64,000 nucleotides of DNA, taken from Cyanobium sp. CACIAM 14 (lineage in GTDB: Bacteria > Cyanobacteriota > Cyanobacteriia > PCC-6307 > Cyanobiaceae). Made by a program: the position numbers and the translations under genes. The notes beneath the pieces are model-generated. The model saw only the letters and a program-made list of their open reading frames with translations, ran no database searches and was not told the DNA's origin. The stretch is taken from contig JMRP01000003.1 in assembly GCA_000708525.1 (NCBI GenBank), positions 62,001 through 126,000 of the forward strand, in the 5' to 3' direction. Positions 45,619 through 53,474 of the stretch are shown in pieces. Positions within the stretch are counted from its first letter, which is position 1, and the number at the start of each line of letters is the position of its first letter.

Positions 45619-46353
45619 TCAGGACCCGTCCTCAGGATGGCTCCGGCCGGGGGGCGATCCCCCGGGTCCTGGAGCGAGCTGCAGGATCCGCAGGGCCGCC
45701 ATGGCCGCGCCGTAGCCGTTGTCGATGTTCACCACGGTGAGTCCCGGGGCGCAGCTGGCCAGCATGCCCATCAGGGCGGTGCGGCCGCCGGCGCTTACGC
45801 CGTAGCCCACGGCCACCGGCACCCCGATCACCGGCTGGGGCAGCAGACCGGCCAGAACGGTGGGCAGCGCCCCTTCCATGCCGGCGCAGGCGATCAGCAC
45901 CCTGGCCTGCCGCAGTCCCTCCAGCTCCCCCAGCAACCGGTGCAGGCCGGCCACGCCCACGTCCAGCACCAGATCGCTGGCCACCCCATGACAGGCCAGG
46001 GAGAGTCGCGCTTCGGTCGCCACCGTCAGGTCGCTGCTGCCGCCGCTGAGCACCGCCACCCGGCCCAGGAAGGGATCCGCTGGCGGCGGAGCAGGCCAGG
46101 TGAGACAGCGGGCCGCCGGATGGTGCAGGGGCTCCGGGTGCTCTCCTGGGGGGGCTTCGCTGCCGGCCAGAAGCTCCAGCACCGCGGCCGCCTTCTCCTC
46201 GGCCACCCGCGTCACCAGTGCCAGTTCCCCCGCCTGCCGCAGGCCCCGCATCACCGCGGCGATCTGCTCGGCGCTCTTGTGCTCCCCCCACACGGCCTCC
46301 ACCAGGCCCAGTCGCCGGCGGCGGCCCAGGTCGAGCCGTGCCTCCTGGCTCAA
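45619..46353 (-). CDS. larB: LarB, pyridinium-3,5-biscarboxylic acid mononucleotide synthase
   Basis: 244 aa from a TTG at 46353 that overlaps the preceding stop (TTGA). N-terminal RRRLGLVEAVWGEHKSAEQI and a PurE-like domain: VAVLSGGSSDLTVATEA, VLIACAGMEGALPTVLAGL, GVPVAVGYGVSAGGRTAL and VVNIDNGYGAAMAAL. It makes the first intermediate of the nickel-pincer cofactor from nicotinic acid adenine dinucleotide. LarC and LarE are not in this window. Last gene of the ispF-TIGR03792-larB unit. Confidence 0.92.
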   Translation of the reverse strand: MSQEARLDLGRRRRLGLVEAVWGEHKSAEQIAAVMRGLRQAGELALVTRVAEEKAAAVLELLAGSEAPPGEHPEPLHHPAARCLTWPAPPPADPFLGRVAVLSGGSSDLTVATEARLSLACHGVASDLVLDVGVAGLHRLLGELEGLRQARVLIACAGMEGALPTVLAGLLPQPVIGVPVAVGYGVSAGGRTALMGMLASCAPGLTVVNIDNGYGAAMAALRILQLAPGPGGSPPGRSHPEDGS

Positions 46354-46865
46354 GGCTCCACCGCTGCGGCGGGGCGCTCGGTCCGGCCCATGGGCTCCAG
46401 CTCGCCGGACGACAGGAGAGGGAAGGGGTTCGTATCCCCTGCGGGACTCCCGTCGCCGCTGCCCATTGCCAGGGCGCGTCGCGCCGCCGCTTCGAAGCGG
46501 CGCTGCACCACGTCGATCTCAGCTTCAGGAATCGCCAGCCATTGCCGGCGGCTGCGCCAGTGGATCAGCAGGATGCCTTCCTCCTTGCCCCCGTCCCAGA
46601 GCAGTTCCCGGCCCTGGAAGCCGTCCTGTCGCTGCAGCCAGGGTTCCCAGGTCTCCCGTTCCGCCTGCAGCCAGGCGTCCCTGGCCGCGGCGGGCACCCT
46701 CAGCCGCAGGTGTTCGACCACGGCCGCCTCGGAGCGGGCCGGAGCCTGAGGGGAGACTCCGATGCCGGCGGCGGCGGCATCCCCGGGACGACCGGCCAGC
46801 ACGAGCAGCAGCAGGAAGAGGCTGGCGATCAGGTTAGGGAGCCGGCCGGGGGGGCGGGGGGTCAT
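46350..46865 (-). CDS. TIGR03792-type exported protein
   Basis: 171 aa. Signal peptide or anchor ([15 protein letters not shown]), then [38 protein letters not shown] and [13 protein letters not shown], which fit the cyanobacterial TIGR03792 family with its dimeric alpha/beta-barrel (ABM-like) appearance. Function unknown. Coupled to ispF upstream (ATGA) and larB downstream (TTGA). Confidence 0.78.
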   Translation of the reverse strand: MTPRPPGRLPNLIASLFLLLLVLAGRPGDAAAAGIGVSPQAPARSEAAVVEHLRLRVPAAARDAWLQAERETWEPWLQRQDGFQGRELLWDGGKEEGILLIHWRSRRQWLAIPEAEIDVVQRRFEAAARRALAMGSGDGSPAGDTNPFPLLSSGELEPMGRTERPAAAVEP

Positions 46866-47347
46866 GGCTGCTGCAGCAGGGCCACGGCGTGGCTGGCGAT
46901 GCCCTCCTCCCGGCCGGTGGGGCCGAGCTTTTCGTTGGTGGTGGCCTTGACCCCCACCTGCTGTGGATCCAGGCCCATCCGCGAGGCGATGGTCTCGCGC
47001 ATGGTGGCGATGTGGGGTTTGAGGCGGGGGCGCTCCGCCACCACCACCGTGTCGACGTTGATCACCTGCCAGCCCCGCTCCCGCACCAGGCCCATCACCC
47101 GCTCCAGCAGCTGCAGGCTGTCGGCACCGCGCCAGCGCGCGTCCTCCGGGGGAAAGTGCGTGCCGATGTCCCCCAGGCCGAGGGCCCCGAGCAGGGCGTC
47201 CATCAGGGCGTGGACCAGCACGTCGGCATCGCTGTGGCCGTCCAGCCCCAGGCCCGCGGGGTGCTCCAGGTTCACCCCGCCCAGGATCAGGGGACGGCCC
47301 GGGACGAGACGGTGGATGTCGTAGCCGTTGCCGATGCGCAGCTGCAT
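46862..47347 (-). CDS. ispF: 2-C-methyl-D-erythritol 2,4-cyclodiphosphate synthase
   Basis: 161 aa. Zinc site residues in [10 protein letters not shown] and [40 protein letters not shown] at the end. Fifth enzyme of the MEP pathway for isoprenoids, needed for carotenoids, phytol and quinones. 43 bp after trmD. Confidence 0.96.
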   Translation of the reverse strand: MQLRIGNGYDIHRLVPGRPLILGGVNLEHPAGLGLDGHSDADVLVHALMDALLGALGLGDIGTHFPPEDARWRGADSLQLLERVMGLVRERGWQVINVDTVVVAERPRLKPHIATMRETIASRMGLDPQQVGVKATTNEKLGPTGREEGIASHAVALLQQP

Positions 47348-47390
47348 GGGGAGCGGGATAAGCGGCTCCAGTGTGGCCGGCCGCAGGCCC

Positions 47391-48086
47391 TCAGGACGTC
47401 TGCTCGGCCAGCCAGCGGGCGTGCAGGTCGGCGCGCCGTTCTCTGGTGCGGGCCACCTGCTGCTCCAGGCGCCAGCGGGCGATGGCCCCGTGGTCCCCGC
47501 TGCGCAGCACCTCGGGCACGGCCATGCCTCTGAAAACCGCCGGCCTGGTGTAGTGGGGGTGCTCGAGCAGCAGCCCGCTGTGGCTTTCGGCCTCGAGGGA
47601 CTCCGGCGAACCCACGGTGCCGGGCAGCAGGCGAACCACGCCGCTGATCACCACCAGGGCGGGCAGCTCGCCGCCGGTGAGCACGAAATCCCCCAGGGAG
47701 ACCTCCTCGTCGGCCAGGGCCCGGATGCGCTCGTCGAAGCCTTCGTAGTGCCCGCAGAGGAGCACCAGCTGGTCATAGTCGCTGGCCCAGCGGCGCAGGT
47801 CCTGCTGGTGCAGCGGCTGGCCCTGGGGACTCATCAGAAGCACCCGCCGGCGTGGCAGGACCGGGATCGCTTCGACGGCGGCGTAGACGGGTTCGGGCTT
47901 GAGAACCATGCCGGCCCCCCCGCCGTAGGGCTCGTCGTCCACCTTGCGGTAGCGGTCCGTCGCGTGGTCGCGGGGGTTGTGGGTGTGGATCTCGGCCAGG
48001 CCGGCGCCGAAGGCACGACCGATCACCCCCAGCCCCAGCAGAGGCTCGAAGGCTTCCGGCACCAGGCTCACCACGTCGAAGCGCAT
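47391..48086 (-). CDS. trmD: tRNA (guanine37-N1)-methyltransferase
   Basis: 231 aa. Knot-fold blocks [20 protein letters not shown] and [16 protein letters not shown], with [15 protein letters not shown] and [18 protein letters not shown]. Methylates G37 of tRNAs to prevent frameshifting. Seven bp after the bilin lyase gene on the same strand. The usual rpsP/rimM/rplS neighbours are absent here. Confidence 0.96.
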   Translation of the reverse strand: MRFDVVSLVPEAFEPLLGLGVIGRAFGAGLAEIHTHNPRDHATDRYRKVDDEPYGGGAGMVLKPEPVYAAVEAIPVLPRRRVLLMSPQGQPLHQQDLRRWASDYDQLVLLCGHYEGFDERIRALADEEVSLGDFVLTGGELPALVVISGVVRLLPGTVGSPESLEAESHSGLLLEHPHYTRPAVFRGMAVPEVLRSGDHGAIARWRLEQQVARTRERRADLHARWLAEQTS

Positions 48087-48093
48087 GGTCGCT

Positions 48094-48618
48094 TCAGGCG
48101 GCGGGCCGGCTCACCCGGCGGATCTCCGAGCTGAAGCTGGCCCGCCCCAGGCGGCCATCCGGGAGATGTTCCACGCTACTGCGCAGGCGCAAATTCGCCT
48201 TGGTGAACCAGATCCTCTCCTGGACGGTCACGCCCGGCTGGCGACTCGTCATTTCCAGGCTGCCATCCGGCCACAGCTGCCAGCGGCCCTCGGTTGCGGA
48301 GCCGTCCCGGGCATGGCCCCGGAACCCCCCGTCGGGGCTGAACAGCAGGCGCTGGCGGCCCCCGTCGGGGAGGCTGATCTCCAGTCCACCGGGGCCGTCG
48401 CCGGCCTCCGCCGCCAGGTAGGCGATCTTGAGCTCACCTCGCTCGGAGCTGTGCCAGTCGGGCTCCTCCGTGCCGGGGTCGGCGGCGGCCTCCGCCAGGC
48501 TGAAACGGCTGCGCAGGGAGAGCCAATCACCGGCGCAGCAGGCCAGGAACGCCTCGATGCTTTCGGGTGGGAAGGCAGCGATGGTCGCTGGGCTGGGCGG
48601 ATCGGTCGCGCTGGTCAC
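48094..48618 (-). CDS. CpcS/CpeS-family phycobiliprotein lyase
   Basis: 174 aa from a GTG at 48618. The C-terminal block ERIWFTKANLRLRSSVEHLP followed by ASFSSEIRRVSRP is characteristic of CpcS/CpeS lyases, and SIEAFLACCAGDWLSLRSRF resembles their start. These lipocalin-like proteins attach phycobilins to cysteines of phycocyanin, allophycocyanin or phycoerythrin. Which bilin and subunit cannot be told. The organism therefore makes phycobilisomes. It sits between era and trmD. Confidence 0.82.
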   Translation of the reverse strand: MTSATDPPSPATIAAFPPESIEAFLACCAGDWLSLRSRFSLAEAAADPGTEEPDWHSSERGELKIAYLAAEAGDGPGGLEISLPDGGRQRLLFSPDGGFRGHARDGSATEGRWQLWPDGSLEMTSRQPGVTVQERIWFTKANLRLRSSVEHLPDGRLGRASFSSEIRRVSRPAA

Positions 48619-48706
48619 GGCACGGGCTGCAGGCGGGGGAGCGAGGGATGGAAGGCCTCCCGGGATCCTCGCAGACCCTGCGGGGGGGCGCCTTCGGGGG
48701 CCACGG

Positions 48707-49696
48707 CTAGTCGCCCCTGTAGCCCAGCTCGGCGAGCCGTCCGGGGTGCCGGCGCCAGTTGGGCACCACCTTGACGAACAGCTCCAGGTAGACGGGCCCG
48801 TCGAACACCTTCTGCATCTGCAGCCGTGCCCCCCGGCCGATGGCCCTGAGCATCTGCCCTCCCTTGCCGATCAGGATCCCCTTCTGGCTGCTGCGTTCCA
48901 CCAGCACGGTGGCCAGCACGGCCGTGCGTTCCCTGCCGCCGGCGGCTTCCTCGTCCTCCACGATCCGCTCGATGCGCACGGCCACCGAGTGGGGCACCTC
49001 CTCCCGGGTGTGGCTGAGCACCTGCTCGCGGATCAGCTCCGCCAGCAGCAGCTGTTCGGGCTGATCGCTGATCACATCGGCGGGGTAGAGCATGGGCCCC
49101 GGGGGCAGATCGGCCGCAAGGGCCTGCACCAGCGCCGTGCAGCCCTCCCCGTGGAGGGCGCTGCAGCGATGGAGGGGCCAGTGTCCGGCACGTTCGCCCG
49201 CCGCCGAGAGCATCTCCCGGTAGGTGGCGGCCAGGTCCTCGGCGTCCGCTCCCACCCGGTCGCTCTTGTTGAGGGCAACGTGCACCGGGACCCGGCCATG
49301 GCGCAGCAGCTCCACGATGAACGCGTCACCGCGGCCGGCCGGCTGACTCCCATCCACCAGCAGCAGCACCACGTCCACCTCGCCGATGGCGCCGCGGGCG
49401 CTCTGGACCAGGCGCTCCCCCAGCAGGTGGTGGGGCTTGTGGATGCCCGGGGTGTCCAGCAGCACCAGCTGGGCCTCGGGCGTCGTCAGGATGGCGCGCA
49501 GCCGGTTGCGGGTGGTCTGGGCCACGGGGGAGGTGATCGCCACCTTCTGACCCACCAGCTGATTCAGCAGCGTGGATTTGCCCACGTTGGGCCGGCCGAT
49601 CAGGGCCACGAAGCCGGAGCGGAACGGCATGGTTCCGCGGGGCGCCTCGGTGGGGTCGGCTGCAGCGGGGCTGGCGGTCGGGGCGCTCGGGTCCAT
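48707..49696 (-). CDS. era: GTPase Era
   Basis: 329 aa from ATG at 49696. G1 GRPNVGKSTLLN, G2 region VAQTTRNR, G3 LLDTPGIHKP, G4 ALNKSDR; the C-terminal KH domain has SQKGILIGKGGQMLRAIG. Binds the 3' end of 16S rRNA and assists 30S assembly. About 23 N-terminal residues precede the usual start (MPFRSGFVALIG), so initiation at the internal ATG 66 bases downstream is possible. Divergent from the next gene by 46 bp. Confidence 0.95.
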   Translation of the reverse strand: MDPSAPTASPAAADPTEAPRGTMPFRSGFVALIGRPNVGKSTLLNQLVGQKVAITSPVAQTTRNRLRAILTTPEAQLVLLDTPGIHKPHHLLGERLVQSARGAIGEVDVVLLLVDGSQPAGRGDAFIVELLRHGRVPVHVALNKSDRVGADAEDLAATYREMLSAAGERAGHWPLHRCSALHGEGCTALVQALAADLPPGPMLYPADVISDQPEQLLLAELIREQVLSHTREEVPHSVAVRIERIVEDEEAAGGRERTAVLATVLVERSSQKGILIGKGGQMLRAIGRGARLQMQKVFDGPVYLELFVKVVPNWRRHPGRLAELGYRGD

Positions 49697-49742
49697 AGCC
49701 TCAACACTGCCAGCCCACGGGCCCCGTCGCCCGCCCGCCGCC

Positions 49743-50303
49743 ATGACCGATGCCGCTCCGCTGCCCGGGACACTCCAGGAGCCGAGCTTCCCTGAGGCCA
49801 TGGAGATGACTGCCGACTGGCTCGGCCTCTGGGAGGCGGAGGAGCTCAGCGATGAGGTGCTCGCCGATCGTGTCGGCCAGCTGGTGGCCAGTCGCGAGGG
49901 CGCCCGCGGTTTCTTCGTGGTGAGCCTCACCGGCGAGGCTCCCCTCATGGACCGGCTGCCGGAACCCCTGGTGGCCGCTCTGCGGCGGGCGGGGGAGGGG
50001 GTGGTGGATCTCACCGCCCGCAACCTGGCCATGAGCACGGCCATGGCCCTGCACCACCGGCGTACGGGAGACCTGGAGCGGGAGACCGGGTCCGAGCGGG
50101 TACGGCGGCGCAGCACCGAACTGCTGCGTCAGCTGGAGCCCTTGCGGGTGAAGCAGCGCCTGGAGAAGCTGCTGGCGGCCACAGGGGAAGGGGGCGGCGC
50201 CGATCCTGCTGTGGCGGAGGACCGGGCGTTCCTCGACCGCTGGGGGTATGACGCCGAGCAGAGACGGGCCATCGCCGAGGCCATCGAGGCTGTGGCCGAG
50301 TGA
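49743..50303 (+). CDS. Conserved-looking cyanobacterial protein of unknown function
   Basis: 186 aa, ATG. Mostly alpha-helical and soluble: AMEMTADWLGLWEAEELSDE, VGQLVASREGARGFFVVSLT, ARNLAMSTAMALHHRR and a charged coiled region (RRRSTELLRQLEPLRVKQRL). No signal peptide or membrane helix. Divergent from era. I do not recognise the family, but composition and codon use are those of a real gene. Confidence 0.72.
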   Translation: MTDAAPLPGTLQEPSFPEAMEMTADWLGLWEAEELSDEVLADRVGQLVASREGARGFFVVSLTGEAPLMDRLPEPLVAALRRAGEGVVDLTARNLAMSTAMALHHRRTGDLERETGSERVRRRSTELLRQLEPLRVKQRLEKLLAATGEGGGADPAVAEDRAFLDRWGYDAEQRRAIAEAIEAVAE

Positions 50304-50393
50304 GGAGCCGGTCGGTGCCTGCGTCGGCGGCCCCTTGGGAGCCAGCGTGATCGTTGCGAGCAGCGGGGGGGACGGCGGGTCCGAGGGAGACCG

Positions 50394-51065
50394 TCAGAAC
50401 TTCAGGTAAAGCAGCGTCATGGCCTGGAGCGCATCGAAGTTGACGCCACTGGGCAGGAAGACATAGTTGACGTTGAAGCCCAGGGTGATGTTCTGGGTGA
50501 TGTTCAGGTCGATCCCCCCAGTGAGCATGGCGTTGGTCTGGCCGGTGGAATAGGTGTTGGTGGCGATGCCGCCCCCCAGGTAAGGGGAGACCAGCGAGCG
50601 TCGGAAGAAGTCGAGGGTCAGGGGCAACTGGAAGGATGTCTGGCCGTTGTAGTTACCCTGCAGATCACGGTTGCCGAAGATCACGCTGGGCCGCAGCGAG
50701 ACGGCCATGGTCTCGTTGAGCTTGTAGCCCACGCGGCCGGTGAGCACGCCGCTGTTGGGCAGATCGCTGCCGAAGTTGACGCCACCTCCGATGCCGTAGA
50801 TGCCGACGTTCTCGATCGGTTTGGCCTGGCGCGGAAGGATGGCCAGTTCGGCGGGATCACGGTTGGCCGGAGCAGGGAGGTACTCCGGCGGCAAGGTGGA
50901 CACGTCGCTGACGGGTTCCCAGCCGGCGGCGGCCGGATCCGGTGGAGCCGGAACCCAGGGGCCCGGGCCTGCCGGCAGCGACTGGGCGACCCCAGGGAGG
51001 CCCTCCAGGGCCAGGAGGACCAGTGCGATCGGGACCAGGCCCCGGTGGCGGACTGGCGGCGTCAC
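50394..51065 (-). CDS. Putative outer-membrane beta-barrel protein
   Basis: 223 aa from a GTG at 51065 overlapping the previous stop. Signal peptide (LVPIALVLLALEGLPGVA), Pro-rich linker, then alternating amphipathic strands (GIYGIGGGVNFGSDLPNSGV, YLGGGIATNTYST, GGIDLNITQNITLGFNVNYV) ending in LYLKF; a terminal Phe is typical of barrel proteins assembled by BamA. Last gene of a three-gene unit with the Pro-rich protein and the Wza-type exporter, so it may serve polysaccharide export. Confidence 0.72.
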   Translation of the reverse strand: MTPPVRHRGLVPIALVLLALEGLPGVAQSLPAGPGPWVPAPPDPAAAGWEPVSDVSTLPPEYLPAPANRDPAELAILPRQAKPIENVGIYGIGGGVNFGSDLPNSGVLTGRVGYKLNETMAVSLRPSVIFGNRDLQGNYNGQTSFQLPLTLDFFRRSLVSPYLGGGIATNTYSTGQTNAMLTGGIDLNITQNITLGFNVNYVFLPSGVNFDALQAMTLLYLKF

Positions 51066-52144
51066 TGGGGGTTGGCCATGGCACTGCCTGCGCCAGCGCC
51101 GGAGTGGGCCGGCGCTTCAGCGACTGGGGCGTCGGCGGCCGCCGGGACCGGTGGCGGTGGGGTGGGAGCGCTCGCCACCGGAGAAACTTTGGCCGGGGCC
51201 TGCGGGACCCTGACGGTCGGCTCGGGAGGCATCGGCTGGAGATTCACCACTGCCGGCGTGACCGTACCGGCGGCCGGGGCCTGCTGGCGGCTCGACCACT
51301 CCTTGATGTCTTCGATCACGGCGGGATCATCCGGATGGCTGAGCACGTCCACCGTGCCGTCCGCCTGGAGGGCCAGGGGGACCTGGGTGGGCTTGCGAAC
51401 CCGGCTGGACGGCACATAGATGACGCGACCCTGCTGGAGCCTGGCCGTCTTCGTGGGTGTCGGAGCCGGAAGGGTGCGGATGGCCTGACGCATGGGTTCG
51501 CGCAGGTCCTGGGGGAGGGGGGCCAACGGGTCGCCGCTGCTGGCCCAGCGTGCCCGCTCGGCCCTGGCCATGGGTGGCATGATCGGGCCACCGAGATCCT
51601 GAATGGTCAGAACGCCCCCGAGGAGCTCGGAGCGGGTGAAGGTTTTCTGGAGGGGGTTCTGGGGGCTGCCCGGCTGGGGGGTACCCAGAACCGAGCTGCC
51701 CAGGGCAGGGCCCTCGATACGGAACGGGGCCTTGGGCGCCTTCGGTCCTGGTGCCGCTCCCACGGGGGCTGCAGCCCGGCGGCCGGGGTCCGGTCGGGGG
51801 ACGGCGGGGGTGGCGGGGCCGCTGAGGTCGAGGCTGCGGGTCAGGGGTGCATCCAGCAGGGAGCCGATCTTCTCGGACGCGGAGCTGAGCACGTGGCCGG
51901 TGGTGGTGCGCAGGTCATCCAGCGCCGAGGCGGTGGAACCGGCAGGGCTTCCCGAGGCTCCCTCGGCGACAGTGGCTGTGGCCTGCTCTGACCCCCTGGG
52001 ATCGGCCGGCGGAGGTGGCGTCATCTCCTTCACATGGGCCTGCCAGCGGTCGTGCGCATCGATGGCCAGCAGGGGGAGCCAGATCGACTGACTCAGGAGC
52101 GCCCAGGCCATGGCCTTGGGACTGATGAGAGGTTCGCGGTGCAT
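51062..52144 (-). CDS. Proline-rich membrane-anchored protein of the export cluster
   Basis: 360 aa, ATG. One N-terminal hydrophobic segment (AMAWALLSQSIWLPLLAI) followed by ~330 residues rich in Pro, Ala and Ser, with islands such as TRSELLGGVLTIQDLGGPIM and LQADGTVDVLSHPDDPAVIE. No known domain. Design suggests a periplasm-spanning or wall-associated part linking inner and outer membrane components of the neighbouring export genes. Coupled to the barrel gene (GTGA). Confidence 0.6.
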   Translation of the reverse strand: MHREPLISPKAMAWALLSQSIWLPLLAIDAHDRWQAHVKEMTPPPPADPRGSEQATATVAEGASGSPAGSTASALDDLRTTTGHVLSSASEKIGSLLDAPLTRSLDLSGPATPAVPRPDPGRRAAAPVGAAPGPKAPKAPFRIEGPALGSSVLGTPQPGSPQNPLQKTFTRSELLGGVLTIQDLGGPIMPPMARAERARWASSGDPLAPLPQDLREPMRQAIRTLPAPTPTKTARLQQGRVIYVPSSRVRKPTQVPLALQADGTVDVLSHPDDPAVIEDIKEWSSRQQAPAAGTVTPAVVNLQPMPPEPTVRVPQAPAKVSPVASAPTPPPPVPAAADAPVAEAPAHSGAGAGSAMANPQ

Positions 52145-52160
52145 GGGTTCGGGAGGAGGA

Positions 52161-53312
52161 TCAGCGGCGGAAGTTGTTGTTGTTGTTCCCGTTGAATGTA
52201 TTTTGGAAGAAATAGTAGGAACTGGCGGCCTGACTGAGGGGTACGATCACCTGGTTGATCACATCAAGGGCTTCCGCGTAGAAGGTGCGGTTGACGATGA
52301 TCGTATCCCTGTCCCTGAGGGGCGGGTTCAGGCCCTTCGAGATCCCGATTCCGTCCTTGTAGCTGTACACCTCCCGTGTGGTGGTGCCGTTGCGGTTGAG
52401 TCGGACGAGCTCGATGTTGTTCTTGTTGGCCCGCCAGTTCTCGGCACCACCGGCCCGGAAGATGGCCTCGGCCAGAGGGGTGTTCGCGGGCAGGCTGAGG
52501 GTGCCGGGACTCTTCACCTCCCCGATCACCGACACGGTGATGTTGGCCGGGGCGAGGTTGGTGGCACCGATCTGGAGCACCTCCTCGGGAATGGGATCGT
52601 CGGTGCGGGCGACCACGAGGGTGTCCCCGTCGAAGAGAATCGGGTTCTGGCGTTGGTTGCCCACCATGAACACCTGGGCCAGGTCGAGAACGGTCTGCTT
52701 CTGACTGCCGTCAGGCCCGGCAAGACGGCGAAGCAGGACCTTGCGGATGTCGGCGTTGAGGGTGACGCCGCCGGCGGTCTGGATGGCGGAGACCGGGGTG
52801 GAATAGGAGGGCAGGGGATAGAGACCAGGCCGACCGACTTCGCCGATGATGGTCACCTTCACGGGTCGTGGATTGGTGAGACTCAGGATGAGTTCGGGTC
52901 GCACCAGTTGCTTCGCATAGAGCGAAGTGAGCCAGCGTGTGGCTTGGCCGATGGTCAGACCCGTCAGCTGGACGGAGCCGAGCAGCGTCAGGGTCGACGT
53001 GCCATCGGGGAGGATGATGATCCCTCCGCCGACGGAGGCGGCGGAGGGATCGGTGAAGGTGAGTTGCAGCCCATCACCGGGTCCGAGAACGTAAAGATCG
53101 TTGTAAACCTCGGTGATCGAGAGGGGCAGGGGCGCCGATGGGGACGGCCCTCGCTGGGGGCCGGACGACGTTCCGGCCGGCATGGACGCCGGCGGTTGAG
53201 GGGAGATCCCCTGGGGCACGGCCGCTTTCAGGTTGCCCGGACTGAACAGAAGACCCGAAAGACCCAGAAGGCCAGCCGCTGACAACCGACGTCTGAGGGC
53301 TCCCGGGGACAT
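52161..53312 (-). CDS. Wza-type polysaccharide export protein (SLBB)
   Basis: 383 aa from ATG at 53312, preceded by a strong GGAGGGGG site 7 bases upstream; a GTG 60 bases earlier is also in frame. Signal peptide (AAGLLGLSGLLFSPG...KA), then the export domain YVLGPGDGLQLTF and GGIIILPDGTSTLTLLG, followed by two SLBB-type units (VTIIGEVGRPGLYPLPSYST and VSVIGEVKSPGTLSLPANTP). No lipobox. The C-terminus is Asn-rich (FNGNNNNNF). Outer-membrane channel for capsule or exopolysaccharide, working with the divergent tyrosine kinase at 53475. Confidence 0.9.
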   Translation of the reverse strand: MSPGALRRRLSAAGLLGLSGLLFSPGNLKAAVPQGISPQPPASMPAGTSSGPQRGPSPSAPLPLSITEVYNDLYVLGPGDGLQLTFTDPSAASVGGGIIILPDGTSTLTLLGSVQLTGLTIGQATRWLTSLYAKQLVRPELILSLTNPRPVKVTIIGEVGRPGLYPLPSYSTPVSAIQTAGGVTLNADIRKVLLRRLAGPDGSQKQTVLDLAQVFMVGNQRQNPILFDGDTLVVARTDDPIPEEVLQIGATNLAPANITVSVIGEVKSPGTLSLPANTPLAEAIFRAGGAENWRANKNNIELVRLNRNGTTTREVYSYKDGIGISKGLNPPLRDRDTIIVNRTFYAEALDVINQVIVPLSQAASSYYFFQNTFNGNNNNNFRR

Positions 53313-53474
53313 GGGCTTGCCCCCTCCGTGACGCAGGGTGCGGCGAACGGATGTTCTGGAAAGAGAGGTCACCGATGGACACTAATCGGATTACCACCTT
53401 AGACGCGGGAGTCAAGAGGCTTTCCTGGATGGTTGCCACTATCATCAGGACAACTTTCTCCAGCAGCGGATAGC